From Emergomyces orientalis (taxonomy: Eukaryota > Ascomycota > Eurotiomycetes > Onygenales > Ajellomycetaceae), in assembly GCA_002110485.1 (NCBI GenBank), contig MOWL01000023.1, forward strand, positions 1,240,001-1,304,000: a stretch of 64,000 nucleotides of DNA, read 5' to 3'. Shown here one piece after another: positions 11,084 to 22,527 of this stretch. A program made the translations under genes and the position numbers. Below the pieces are notes generated by a model. It did not search any database. It was not told the DNA's origin and saw only the letters and a program-made list of their open reading frames with translations. How positions within the stretch are numbered: position 1 is the stretch's first letter; each line of letters begins with the position of its first letter.

Positions 11084-12670
11084 TCATCCCCCTGTAGCCT
11101 CCCGATAGAAGGTAATACTCCCCTTAGCACTCGCCGTGACAAACTTCTCCGTCCCACCAACTTTCGGCAACCATTTCGCACTCCATATAGCCACATCGGA
11201 CTCGGAATGCGTCGCCACGCAGGATCTCCGTTCAATCGACCACACCTTAACTTTGCCGTCAAGACCTCTGCCATTTCAAAATCAAGGTTAATAGAAGGGT
11301 GTAGGGAGTTGGTTCACATCTGCTAGATGTATAATAGAAAAGAGAGGGAGAACGAAAGAAAGAAAGAAAGAAAAAAAAGAAAAGACTTACGAGCTCAAAA
11401 GGAATTCGCCGGTATGACTCCAGTCTAGAGAGGTAATCCAGGACGAATGCCCTGTTAATGTGGCTACCTGCTCGCCGGAGGACGTTTCATAGAGCTGGAT
11501 TACTCTAGAGTCACCAGCGGCTGCGAGCAGTTTCCCTGCTGGGGAGAAGGATACGGCTCGGACGGGGGAGATCAGGCCTGTTTATTGGAGATCTCATCAG
11601 TCTCTGAAGGGATGAAGGCAGAAGTCATAGTTATCAAATGATGAAGACGGTGCGGTCGTACCGGATAGGGAATGTATCATTCGCCCTGTCTCATTAAGGA
11701 AGATATAGACGTTCCCATTCGCATGGCCGGATGCTGTCAGGCGGCCATCGGCAGACTAGAGAAGAACACAGATTATAAGTAATATGTAACTCAAAAGAGA
11801 GAGTGTGTGTGTGAAATAAAGGAGTAAATAGACGTATGGGATATTGTCGAAATTGCAAATAGCAGAAACACGAACCAGATCAATACACATCCCAAAGCTC
11901 CCCTTCGTCTCCAGATTGCGAATCTGAGTCACTTTGTTATCCTGCCCGACGACATGCCAGACTCTAATATGTCCATCCAGGGTTGTGCCGGCGAGATACT
12001 CGCCATCCCCGGAGAGTGCGACGGCCCATATCTCGCTGACTTTCTGCTTGCTCTCTGCAATATAATTAGCTTAATGAGGATACAGTTTTCTACCCCCATC
12101 TATATATTATCACAAAAGACATAACCTTATATATCCCTAAGAAAGGAAAGCAAAAATATAAAAAGAAAAAAAAGGTTCATACACACCCCGCGTCCCACCA
12201 CTCGCCCCAACCCCCCCTTCATCTACCACCCACACCCCGCCCACAACAGAAGACCACAACTTGACTTCCCCTCCAAAACCGACACTGACAATCCTCGTGC
12301 CATCCCTGCTCGCGGCCAGGTGATGGCAGCCGATCTTGTGCGCGCCGTCGATGGACTGGACCAGAGGAAAATCCGCCTCGGTGGTCGAATGAACTTTGAG
12401 CGACGATGCGCCCGAGCAGGATATCAGTTGGCTCGGGGTTAGGGCTAGGGAGAAGATTTCGACAGGATGGGCTTTTTTTTAAATTTTTTTTTTAGTTGGG
12501 TTCTTTATACATATGATACGATTTTAACATTGACAAATGCGGTTTTCGTACCATTTTCGATTGTATGTAGGGTCAAATATTGCTTTGACTATATACCGCT
12601 CTAAGTATTAGAAGTGTCTTATGTTTGATCTGTTGATTGTCAATTTTTGATTTAGAAAATGGCTTACCAT
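11084..12670 (-). CDS. ski8: WD40 protein Ski8/Rec14 (Ski complex)
   Basis: Seven exons on the minus strand: 12670-12668, 12588-12552, 12471-12187, 12054-11876, 11755-11662, 11577-11391, 11267-11084 (322 residues). Ski8 is the WD40 subunit of the cytoplasmic Ski complex that feeds mRNA to the exosome. Its orthologues also act with Spo11 in meiotic recombination. Diagnostic pieces are the start MSKQYLTL, HPVEIFSLALTPSQ, IGCHHLAASRDG, GFGGEVKLW, VSEIWAVALSGDGEYLAGT, DGRLTASGHANGNVYIF, ISPVRAVSFSP, GHSSWITSLDWSHTGEFLLSSG and a final DGKVKVW repeat. Exon 1 supplies only the ATG. A longer start at 12726 or 12699 in another frame cannot splice into the WD40 frame. Exon 2 is 37 nt. Intron-rich structure with consistent phases throughout. 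Confidence 0.9.
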
Positions 12671-13222
12671 TTTTTTGGACTTGAGATGTGTGCTGTCATG
12701 GTGGTGGAGATGGGTGTACGAGGCATGGTTGGTTCTACGTTATGTTGGCTGGAGAGGCTCCATACTTGGGTGACTTGATAATAAGGTGCAGCGGGGGCTC
12801 TAATTCACCAGATATGGATGGCACACATTTATTCAATTACAAGATATATTATTAATATTTTCGCATTCATAAAGTTTGAAAGCAACAGAATTATGATGTG
12901 CGTAGTAAAATCTATGAACAGCTAAATGTCTAGATATCTACGGTCGATGGGTTTATTGAAAAAATGACAACCGCCAACGAAGTCCAGCAGTTTATACAAA
13001 TAACATGGAACATAAATGGAAAAATAGTAGAAGATAGAAGAAGATATAATAAAAATACAATTGAATCGTGATATCAAATTCCAAAACGCCAAATGCTATG
13101 CCCACAAAAAAGCACACCCTTTTACATTCTTTTTTGGGGCTGTCTGATTAAGTTTTTTTTTTATATTTTTTTTTTACCCTCCTAAAGAAAATGATGCTAT
13201 ATCAAGAGAGAGAAATACGGAA
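12671..13222. other. Intergenic, SKI8 promoter and MRPL32 3' end
   Basis: No gene seen. Both flanking genes are on the minus strand, so this holds the SKI8 promoter and the 3' UTR of the bL32m gene. Poly-T tracts lie around 13151-13175. Out-of-frame ATGs at 12724-12726 and 12697-12699 lie in the probable SKI8 5' leader. Confidence 0.5.
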
Positions 13223-13698
13223 TCACGAGCTTTTCGCCGTCCTCTTCTCCGCCTCTCTCCATTCCTGTTTTATTTCTTCAGACCACAGTTAGTCAAAATC
13301 ATGTGGATCTCCCCCAGACAGATAAAAAGAAACGAAAAAAAAGCTAACAACTCACCACTAACACAAGTCGGACACAGCAAATGAGCCCTCTTCGTTTGCC
13401 CACAGCTCGAACACGTATTCAGATCCAGATGGTCCTTGAGAGCTTTTCCGGCCATCTGCCTGTGTCGCTTCTTCATATGCGAAGTCTTTTTCTTGGGCAC
13501 TGCGCGCAGGACGGAATCCCATATATCCGAGAGGATGGCAGGAATTCCGAGAGTAATGGCTACGGGGGCGGCTACTGCGGCGGTGAAGAGAGAGTTCGGG
13601 GTATATCGTAGCAATTGACTTGTGTGGAGGGACTGAAAGGGGAGTCGGGGGAAGAGGCGGGAGAGCATGGATGTGGAGAGCGCTGTTGGGAAGGACAT
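13223..13698 (-). CDS. mrpl32: Mitochondrial ribosomal protein bL32m
   Basis: Two exons, 13698-13356 and 13275-13223 (131 residues), with an 80-nt intron (GTGAGT donor, TGACTAAC branch region). It is a component of the mitochondrial large ribosomal subunit. The first 65 residues form a long Ser/Arg-rich presequence with a hydrophobic middle. The mature bL32 core begins near VPKKKTSHMKKRHR (residues 68-80) and carries the zinc-binding cysteines Cys96, Cys99, Cys109 and Cys112 in CSSCGQTKRAHLLCPTC. Splicing restores the typical end, EIKQEWREAEKR. In yeast, the presequence is removed by the m-AAA protease. The frame extends upstream of ATG 13698 to another ATG. I chose 13698 because the extra residues look like leader and the remainder matches family length. 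Confidence 0.92.
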
Positions 13699-14201
13699 GG
13701 TGCGGCGAGGCCTGACCTGGCCGGGTAGGGAGAGAGATACGTGTGTATACAGGGTCCGGTAGAGTAGTAGAGTTATCGTGTGGTAGTGTGGTAATGTATA
13801 TAGTGGTTTATGAGTTGAATTGAGTAATTGAATGGTGGATGTCCCTTGCACAGAGTTTTGAGAGATAAAAAAGATATAAAAATGAGGCTAGACGTGGAGG
13901 GAGCTGGGGACGCCCGCTAGGCCCAGAGAAGACTAGCGGGGTTTCCCCTGACCAACGCCCAAACAGTCGAGAGAAAATAATAAGGGGCCTCTCTCTGTCT
14001 GTCTGTTTTGTCTTCTTGTCTGTCTCTCCTCCAGCGTCTCCTCCCTCTTCAATTCCTCCCCCCTATCTCCTCTCTGCTACCGTCTGTGTCGTGGTGACTG
14101 AGCTGCTTCGTGTCTTCTACTCTTTACCACCTCTCTGCTTAACTTCTTGATTTGCTGCTGCTGTTGCTGCTGTTGTCATCATCCTCCATCTCCTCGCTGT
14201 T
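13699..14201. promoter_or_regulatory. Bidirectional promoter, MRPL32 / septin
   Basis: A 503-bp gap between divergent ATGs. The septin-proximal half (about 13985-14190) is strongly pyrimidine-rich with CTCTCTGTCTGTCTG-like runs and a CTG/TTG repeat near 14153-14175. This is the usual look of a fungal transcription-start and leader region. Confidence 0.6.
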
Positions 14202-15645
14202 ATGGCTTCACCACAATCCCCAGCTTCTCCACAGAACAGTGTTTTCCCCAGAAGCCATGTCGGTTTCGATAGCATCACCTCTCAGATCGAGCGGAAACTT
14301 CTGAAGCGTGGATTCCAATTCAACGTTATCTGTGTTGGTACGTGTGCTGCTGGCTGTGCCATAGACCTTCATTCCTCTCCACGACTCCGGATTTTGCTCT
14401 GACACGGTCCCTAAAAACCTCAATTCCACATTTCCCATTTTCCATTCCTAATATAACGAACTTGAAATACTAAATACTAGTTATTCTTTCTAGGACAAAC
14501 CGGGCTGGGCAAATCGACTTTGATCAATACCATCTTCGCCTCCCACTTAATCGATTCCAAGGGCCGCTTGAGACCAGATGAACCTGTGCGTTCAACCACC
14601 GAAATTCAAGGTGTCTCTCATAGTACGTTCTCTTCTTTCCAATTTCAAGAATGCATAAATACTTATTATCTCTCGTCCCGACAGTCATCGAAGAGAACGG
14701 CGTGCGTCTGCGGTTGAACATTGTCGATACCCCCGGCTATGGTGACCAGGTTAACAATGATAGATGGTATGCACAATCTCGGATCACGATATGTGAATAG
14801 TGTGAATACTCCCGCGAATCGTTTACTGATTGATATCTCTACAGTTGGGACCCAATTGTCAAGTATATCAAGGATCAACACTCTGCCTATCTCAGGAAGG
14901 AACTTACTGCTCAACGCGAGCGGTATATCCAGGATACCCGTATCCACTGCTGTCTGTTCTTTATCCAGCCCTCTGGGCATGCGTACGTATCTATTTGCCA
15001 ATAACTTTATTGACAAACAAATACTAATAGTAAAATCAGTCTGAAACCAATTGATATCGTCGTCCTGAAGAAGCTTTCTGATGTTGTCAACGTCGTGCCT
15101 GTCATTGCCAAATCCGACTCTTTGACCCTAGAAGAGCGATTGGCTTTCAAGGAGAGAATCAAGGAGGAATTTTCTTTCCACAACCTCAAGATGTACCCTT
15201 ATGATAACGATGAATTGGACGACGAGGAGCGCGCCGTCAACGCTCAAATCAAGGTAAATTTTGTTCATCTTACTTATATAAATACTCCATCTAACACGCT
15301 GTGTAGGATATCATCCCATTCGCCGTTGTCGGAAGCGAAAAGTCCATCATCGTCGGTGGTAAACAAGTTCGTGGTCGCCAGAACCGCTGGGGTGTGATAA
15401 ACGTCGAAGACGAGAACCATTGCGAATTCGTCTACCTCCGCAATTTCCTCACGCGCACCCACCTCCAGGACCTGATTGAGACCACCAGTCAGATCCATTA
15501 CGAAACTTTCCGCGCAAAACAGCTGCTGGCCTTGAAGGAGAGCAGCGCTACTGCTCATTCAGGTGGCAGCCGGCCAATTAGCCCCTCCGCAGACCGGGAA
15601 TTGAGCAGGAACTCTCAAAGAATGACAATGAACGGCTATAACTAG
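14202..15645 (+). CDS. cdc10: Septin, Cdc10 type (AspD class)
   Basis: Six exons: 14202-14337, 14494-14622, 14685-14766, 14845-14982, 15040-15253, 15307-15645 (345 residues). Septins are GTP-binding filament proteins at septa, branch points and the cortex. Visible elements are the polybasic region before the G domain (KLLKRGFQFN), G1 P-loop GQTGLGKST (residues of about 46-54, built across intron 1), G3 DTPGYGD, G4 AKSD and the septin unique element near the C-terminus (FLTRTHLQDLIETTSQIHYE). Cdc10 rather than Cdc11, Cdc12 or Cdc3 is indicated by the short N-terminus HVGFDSITSQIERKLLK, the stretch FRAKQLLALKE, and the absence of a C-terminal coiled coil. All five introns have GTRNGT-like or GTAAAT donors and consistent phases. 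The class call is from memory of yeast and Aspergillus septins. Confidence 0.95.
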
Positions 15646-16799
15646 TTTTAGGACGCGACTTAACCAGCCACCTTGGCCTTCGTCAAAGAAATTCTCTTAC
15701 ACCCCCGTATCGCGCTCTTCGTTAGCTGCAGTACTCGTCAACCCGCACCTGCACTCAGATACTCCATATTGCCTAAAAGACAACTGGGAGCTTGCTATAG
15801 CCTCCGCGCAATTCTTTTTTCTTCTTCCACCTCCAGACCAACATTTGCCGCAAGTCCCTTTACAGATATCCCTTTTTAACTGTTTTCTTATGTGTGTGTA
15901 TTCTTTTTATCCTTTTCTCCCTTCCCGCTTTCACCTTTTACTCTACTTTCGTACTTGCCCTCGCTAGACTACTCGTCTTCCCCGAGCGAGACTGCGCTTT
16001 GGTCCCAACACATTTTCCTTAACATTTAGCTCGTATGTTGTTTTTTCTTGCAGAAGAGCTAAAAGAAAAAAGAAACCGAGCTAGTGACAGATATATGCGA
16101 GCAAACGCCTCTTTTTTGTCTTCTCTTGTCTTCCCCGTAACGTACTGCTGCACTCTTATTATATCCTTAATTACTCTCTGGTTTTTAATTTTAGCATTTT
16201 TTTTCCATTCTTCGCTCTGCCTAAAGCTACTTTAGTTTTCATCTCTACTTTCCTATTTACCTTCCACCTTCAATATCTGTGTTTCTTTTTTATAAAATCT
16301 TTTTGAGTTGACCGGTTTTCTGCCGGCTTTCTGTGTTTGTGTGTTAAAAAGGAGAGACAACAAATATAGGTAATGATGGGAAAGATTTTGCTATTGGAAC
16401 AATATAAAAGCAAATACACCGCTTTAGCTATTCACTATGTCAGGTAGGTATATAGGTTGGTATTGGTATTGGTATTGGTATCTATAACAATGTTTTCTCT
16501 CTATATTATCTAGCAAACCGAGAAAACAGCAAAGGCAGCACAGTAAAAAACAAAATATTTAACCTGTTGCCCAAACCAAACAATTAATAAACAACACATG
16601 TCATAAAGCACAAACACCGATGCACGCATGTAGATAGGTACCGTAACGTATTGGATATCGAAAAAAATGCTGAAGAAAAAAATATGTTTGTATATAAAAC
16701 CACATTGTCCTTTCTCTCATCCCCCTCCGCTATTCTCCTTTACTTCACCCAACCCCCGGTAAAACCAAAAAAACCCATACAAATCTCTTATCAGTTGTT
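15646..16799. other. Convergent 3' region, septin / guanylate kinase
   Basis: This 1154-bp gap lies between facing stop codons. It is very T/C-rich (15880-16300), consistent with a long septin 3' UTR. It contains a TTGGTA hexamer repeat at about 16455-16482. Open frames here are low-complexity and I do not accept them as genes. Confidence 0.5.
16455..16482. repeat. TTGGTA hexanucleotide microsatellite
   Basis: About four perfect copies of TTGGTA lie in the convergent 3' region between the septin and guanylate kinase genes. Confidence 0.85.
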
Positions 16800-17655
16800 T
16801 CACTCCAACGCCCCAAACCTCCCCCCATCAACCACCCACTCCCTCAACGCCTTATACGCCGTCTCCAACTCATCATTGACAATCACCACATCATGCGCTC
16901 CGGGCTGTTCAGCATACTCCAACTCATTCTTCGCCTGCGCTAGGCGGCGGCTGAGACTATCCTCCGTCTCCGTGCCGCGGTTTCGTAGGCGCTGCTCGAG
17001 CACTTCGAGAGAAGGGGGTGCGAGGAAGAGGAAGCGCGCGTTTAGGGAGGTGCGTTTTACTTGTTTGACGCCCTGGAGTGCAATGGGGTTGGATTGGATT
17101 GGTTAGTTTGCGGTGGGGGCGGGATAATCAAATTGGTTTGTAATAAAAGTGTTATATATGCATGTACTGTACATACCTCCATCTCAATATCCAAAATACA
17201 AATGCGTTTCTTCTCGGCGACGTCCCTCACCGCCTTGGTGCTGGTGCCATAGTAATTGCCGCTGAATTGGGCCCACTCTACGAACCCGCCTTCGTCGACG
17301 AGGGATTGGAAGTTATCGCGTGTTGTGAAGTAGTATTCGCGCCCGTCTTGTTCGCCTGCGCGGGGGGGGCGGGTTGTATCTATTTTCCATCACGGGAAGG
17401 GGTTAGAGAATGGATTTACACAATTTTTTTTTTTTAGGGGGGGGGGGGGTGTAGGGGTGGGACCAACGAGAAACCGAAAGTGCAAAGGTATCCGGGTAAT
17501 CGGCGAAAAGCCTTTTTATCAAAGTAGATTTTCCGGTGCCTGAAGGGCCTGATATCACTACAGGGCGGAATTTGCGCACGGCTATTCGGATTTGGTGTGT
17601 TAATGCAGGGCAACATCCATGGGCAGAGGTTGGAAGACGTACCAGCAGCGGCCAT
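16800..17655 (-). CDS. guk1: Guanylate kinase
   Basis: Four exons: 17655-17643, 17581-17468, 17379-17177, 17072-16800 (200 residues, the usual length). It catalyses ATP + GMP to ADP + GDP in the cytosol, feeding GTP synthesis. The P-loop is GPSGTGKST at about residues 16-24. SVSHTTRPPRAGEQDGREYYF is the GMP-binding region, with the SVSHTTR motif created by splicing across intron 2. WAQFSGNYYGTS and CILDIEMEGVKQVKR follow. The lid and C-terminus contain RLRNRGTETEDSLSRRL, then YAEQPGAHDVVIVND. Coding exon 1 is 13 nt (MAAA plus one base). Introns are 17582-17642, 17380-17467 and 17073-17176. The middle intron carries a C-run and an A-run that could cause sequencing error, but the frame is intact. 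Confidence 0.97.
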
Positions 17656-18365
17656 TTGAAAGACTGTGAAGGAATGACGAGGGTGAGGAGGGGAGAGAGG
17701 ATAGAGTAGAGATGGAGGGAGGAGAGGAAAGGAGTTTGGAGGACTTGAGAGAAAGGGTGGAGAAAACAGCGCTGTCGTTCTGTTGCAGCCTGTCGATATT
17801 AATTTGGATTGTTTCCTTTTTTTATGTTTTTTGTTGCCCATTGTATTTAGGGTTCCTGGGTTCTTGGCGCATGGCGAGATGCCTGGGGTTGCTGGGGAAT
17901 GGAACATGTAATAGAAGTCATTCTTACATTGGCCTCATCAATACCCAGCTAGGTACTGTACCTAGGAGGTTCAAATGGTATATTATTTGTTTTAAGGATT
18001 ACATTGCCAAATCAAGATAATGTTTCGTTCTGTTTTATATACAGCTATTTATCATTATCACTTAGTGGAGTTGTTTTACACACACTTTGATCATACCATT
18101 CCTTGGTAGTTGCATAATATATTCACTTGACATATAAACAGAATTAACAACGCTTTGAGGAAGAATGACGGAAACAAATGCTCTGGGTTGTTGGGAAGTT
18201 TTGATGGTAAGAAAAAATATGGCTCTGACAATCACCCAAGAGGTTTTGTACTTGCAAAAAAGAGGAAGAAAAACGGGACAAGGATTGAAGGCAGTAGGCT
18301 GGCATATGAAGTAAAAACAGAATCAAAAATCAAAAATAACGTAATGTGGTACATATCTATATATA
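17656..18365. other. Intergenic, GUK1 promoter and RUD3 3' region
   Basis: No gene seen; both neighbours are on the minus strand. The GUK1-proximal side (17660-17830) is purine-rich on the plus strand, meaning a pyrimidine-rich leader for GUK1. Confidence 0.5.
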
Positions 18366-20552
18366 TCATTGAGTGGGTGACGCTGGCGGTGCGTCCGATT
18401 GACTCCGTGGTTTCGACTCTTTCTTCTGCGCCGCCTCCTGTTCCAGGAAATTCGACCAAAGCTCCGCCAGTGATTCTTTGCGTGTACTTCCATTCTCCAT
18501 GAAAAATTCAGACGCAAGGGCCGGCGAGCTTGGCGTCCTAGACAGGAGCGAGGATGTGCTGGGAACTCTTAGGCTACCGCCGTATCCACTTGAGGTCCCT
18601 GGGCGGGCAAGGCCTGCTTGCTCTCGTTGTTCTGGATAATTTAAAATGGTGTTAGAAAGGGGATACCTTCAATAATATGTTTTAAAAAAAGGGTCAGGAT
18701 GCAACATACCATCTGTCCATCCCAGCAACGCCGCTATGAGCTGTAGAACCTGAAATTTCTTTGGGTCTGATCGATCCAGCGCCAGGAAATGCAGGAAGTG
18801 ATTGGTGACGAGGTGTCTGATTGTTCTGGTTAGCTACTGTACTGTATTTTATAATGAAAGACGGGGAGATATGAAGCACCAACCTATCCACATTATCTTC
18901 TGGTTTCCCCTTCTTCAGGAACCTTAGAGCTTTGGTGAGGTGCTCATTCAACGTAACTGCTTCATGGCGGAGTTTGCCAATAAGCAGATTTTTCTCCCTG
19001 ACTTCTTTTTCAAATGGCAGAGCCCGTTTCAACTCCGCCTCTGCCTCTTCTAGTTTGGCCATGGCTTCCGTGGCGTTCTTCTCAGCCTCTTGTAGCTTCT
19101 TCCGGTGTTCTTCCAGCTGCGCATCCGAGCTTTCCACTATATCTCGTAGCTCCTGCTTTCGGGCTATAGAAAATGATATCAGCACATATTAACAACGTAA
19201 TTCCGAGGTATTCGGAAAGGACCATACCGGTTTGGATTTCTTGGAGGGCCCGCTGAAGCCCGTCTACTGTCACTGATTGTGTGTCGCGTTCAGAAGATGC
19301 TTTCTCATATTCGCTTTTCAAGGCGACCAGCTGCTCCTCCAGGTCTATCACTTTTTCCTCCAGACTTTCTCGAATGGATCGCTCCTCCATAGCGAGAATC
19401 TCCCAGTTGTGCATGGCCTGCTTTGCGTCCTCGAATTCCGAACGCGCATATGCCTCTTGTCCCAGCAATTCCTCCCTCTCCTTCAGCCAATTCTGCTGCG
19501 ATAAATTTGTCCGATTTCGCAAGGTAGACAGCTCCTTGGATTGCTGTTCCCGTTCCTTCTCCAATGATTTAACAGCGGTCGACTTCGTCTCCACCTCCGT
19601 TTGTAATGTTGCATTTTGACCCTCAAGCTCCTCTATCCTGCTCCTTGTCTGCGCCAGTTCCTCCTGTAAACTCATTCGTTAACAAATGGAAACAAAAGCA
19701 GCCGCCTCAGAAAGCGAGGGTGTATAACATAGCACTCCAAAAAAACCAGGGACACATACAGCATCAGCCTTCAACCTCTCCCCCAGCTGCGATTTAATCG
19801 TATTAACCTTGCCCAATAGATTCCGAAATTGGGTCTCCGCATGCTCCTTATCACTTTGTGACTGTTCCAGTTGGTTTTGTAAAGCCCCCATCTCCTCATC
19901 GTGTTTAAACTGTATCTTTTCCAGCGATATGCGCATCTCAGCTACTTCCGCACGGAGGGAATCGCGATCTCGCACGAGGGCTTCGAACCTGGGGTCAGAG
20001 TCAGGGGATGGGAACGATGCGTTGGGAGGTGGTGCATCGTTGTCGTTCTCCCCTGTCGATGGCTTTTCCTTAGACTCCCCTAGAACTTGTATATCCTGTT
20101 CTCCATCACTATCCTCCAAATCTGCTGCCCGGGAGCCGTTTACGAAGTTTGCTTTCATAGCCTAGACAATGTCAAAATTAGAACGGCGTGTTACTCTAGC
20201 ATATTCCCCCTCCTGCCTTCCGTTGTGAACTAGGCAGCAAACCTACCGGTGTTGGAATTGATCTCGACTGCTGATCTTTGTTGTCTGGCATCTCCTGTTG
20301 CCCGTCGGATTGAGTTGGTGGCTGCTGTTGATCGGAAGAAGTACTGGGGAGAGTCCCGCCATTCGCCTTTGCTTTGGCATTTGCTTTCTTCCTACTGTTC
20401 TTCTTTGATTTCCCACCGGTTCCTGAGCAATTTGCATGGCACACTGTTAGATTTCTACTTGACTAAACTACCTGTTGGCTGTTGGGACAAATTTGAGAAA
20501 TGAAATTAGAGGCATTACCTGGCGCCGGCGCTGAGGTTGTATCTGACGGCAT
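18366..20552 (-). CDS. rud3: Golgi coiled-coil protein Rud3 (GRIP-related, Arf-binding)
   Basis: Seven exons: 20552-20519, 20422-20247, 20161-19760, 19663-19228, 19163-18884, 18816-18710, 18631-18366 (566 residues). Rud3/GMAP-210-type golgins sit on the cis-Golgi and bind Arf1 through a C-terminal GRAB domain. The N-terminus is Lys/Ala- and Gln-rich (KKNSRKKANAKAKANGG), then acidic. Residues of about 120-420 form an almost continuous coiled coil. The GRAB-like end reads LNEHLTKALRFLKKG, then DNVDRHLVTNHFLHFLALDR and QVLQLIAALLGWTDEQ, split by introns 5 and 6. A Ser-rich tail follows, with LAELWSNFLEQEA. All six introns (64-96 nt) keep phase. IMH1-type GRIP golgins are the alternative, but the DNVDR/HFLHFL/LLGWT arrangement fits Rud3 better. 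Confidence 0.87.
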
Positions 20553-21606
20553 CGTTAATGACGATATTTCTCCGTGAGAGGCGTTGCAGGAACACCAATG
20601 GAACAGGCCCTCTCTCCCGCACTCTCACCTTCCTGGTGTAATAAATAATATGTCGAGTTGCGCGTCTTGCTGCTGAATTCGCGGGGAGTTGGGTGGTTTA
20701 TGGTTTTATGGAAATTGGAGATGTGTTCGTTAGCGTGGGTTTTGATTGCTGCTGCAATACGTAATCCCGCGATGGTGCGCCGCTTGCTATCGATAAACCA
20801 GACCCGCTGGGGGAAAAGGCAGGGTAGCCCCTATTGTTCACGGCCCTTGCTATGTTTCAAGGCAGCTTCAAATATTAACACAATGGTAGGATTTTCTGAA
20901 TTATATATTAGCGAGGTTTAACAGGACAGGTTTTGAGTTGGTCGTCTATTTTTCGGTGTTGCAGCTTTTTTTGGCTTTTTACTGGCTGCCATCTATGAGC
21001 ACGAATGTCTGAATCAATGCAGTTGTGAGACATATAAAAGTGCTACTGAACCATGCTAGGTACTATTTTTGGGGTTTAACGGCCTAGGGACAAGGATGGA
21101 TAACAAGCTATGGAAGGGAAAAGTAGGGCTTCATCATGGAGAATCCAGGGTACAGGGGATTTATAGTTCGAGTTTTGCTATTTATTCCATGAAAATGTCT
21201 ACTAGCTTTATAGATGAACTCCCTGTTAGGGTTTAAACCTTCTATTGGGACTGGAAAGCCTTATTTGCATGAAAAATTACAGAACATCGCCATATCACGA
21301 ATTCGCTGGGAGCGTCTCATCACCTTAATTCTGTATAAAAATCCGCAATTGCCCTGTCTCTGTTGGCCTCATCTAGCCCCTCAACCAGCCAAGCCAAATT
21401 TCAACTGCGATTTCGCATAATGGCGTACCCAAATCATTTCTCGGCTGGTCTCCAAAGCAGATGTTCACGTCGGTCAAAAAGGTTAACACCCCAAGTTGAC
21501 CAACAGCAGAATTACCGTGAGATTCGACGTACTGAGAGAAGAAAGAGCCTTAGCTTCTCTGGTGTAGCCATCAATGGGAGAAGAAAAAGAAAAAAGGCCC
21601 ATCCCA
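20553..21606. other. Intergenic, RUD3 promoter
   Basis: This 1054-bp gap separates the RUD3 start from the CCDC25-homologue stop (both minus strand). Open frames are short, on both strands, and show no recognisable motif. Confidence 0.5.
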
Positions 21607-22527
21607 TCACATAAAATCATCCAAAAAGTCCGGGTCTCGATCCTGATTGCTACTCTGTTGAATATTCTCCTCATTCAAAAAGTCATCATATGCATGTTCC
21701 TTCTGCCACTTCAACTCCTCCCTCTTCTTCTTCTCCTGCTTCTCTGCCGCCCGCTTCTCCTCTCGCAGCTTGCGCTCCTCCCGTCTGATATTCTTCAAGT
21801 AATCCTCCTTCTCCAGTCGCAAGTCGGGAAACTTTTCGACACGCGTCTTGTTCAGGCGATTGACGACGGGGTTTTGTCGGGCGGCGACATGAACCTTACG
21901 CGTTAGTTTTGGGTTGTGGAAACCCACTTGGCCAATTGCCATGCCGGCGGTTTTGTGTAGGTTCGACCAAGGCGTGTATATTATCGTCACATTGTCCTTT
22001 TTATTTCCTGTGCTCGGGTGTCCTTTGGTTAGAGGGTATATAACACGTCCGGAAAGTTAAAACGAAGCGAACCTTCAATGGAGTTTGCTTTTGTGAGCTG
22101 GGCACAGTCCATAAGCAGATCCTCGGGGATATTGTCCCACGTCTCGCCTTCTCTGAGGCGGAGGTAAACATGGGCACTGGATAGATTGTCGGCATGGAAC
22201 TATGTAAAAAGCGTAATTATAAGATAACGCGCTCTTCAGCTCGGGTCTCTTTTTTCCGACGGAATGGTTTCACGCACCCTGCAAACAACCTCAATCAGCC
22301 TTGTTCAGAAGCTGGGTGAAAAAACGTTCACATAAGCAAAAATAGCTACCAGACATCACACTCTAGACCATGCTTTATCAGATCCTCATCTGTTGCATAT
22401 CAGCATCGCGGTATACCAATCCATATATAGCCATGGCAAAGATGTTATCCCTACTTTCGGTCTTATCCTTGCCAACATAAATGAATGCGGACGGCGAAAC
22501 GACATTGGATGTAAAGAAATAGACCAT
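21607..22527 (-). CDS. CCDC25 homologue (NFACT-R domain) with probable 1-nt exon
   Basis: Model: 22527-22455, 22389-22350, 22278 (one base), 22199-22073, 22007-21607, giving 213 residues, against about 208 for the human protein. The family has an N-terminal NFACT-R domain and a charged C-terminal coiled coil. The human protein is reported as a membrane DNA sensor; the fungal role is unknown. Family motifs are MVYFFTSN, GKDKTENEDLIKHGLECDVW, FHADNLSSAHVYLRL, DCAQLTKANSIEG, VTIIYTPWSNLHKTAGMAIGQVGFHN and the tail RDPDFLDDFM. The conserved Trp-Phe-His junction needs TGG before TTC. The upstream exon gives TG before donor GTAGCT, and the downstream exon starts TTC after ATAG. Between them lies TTTGCAG-G-GTGCGTG, so intron 22279-22349, exon base 22278 and intron 22200-22277 restore the frame. 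A one-base deletion in the sequence is the alternative. Confidence 0.9.

Noticed and set aside
14202..15645. Assignment of the septin to the Cdc11/AspA class
   Set aside because: The short N-terminus, FRAKQLLALKE motif and lack of a coiled-coil tail fit Cdc10 (AspD) instead.
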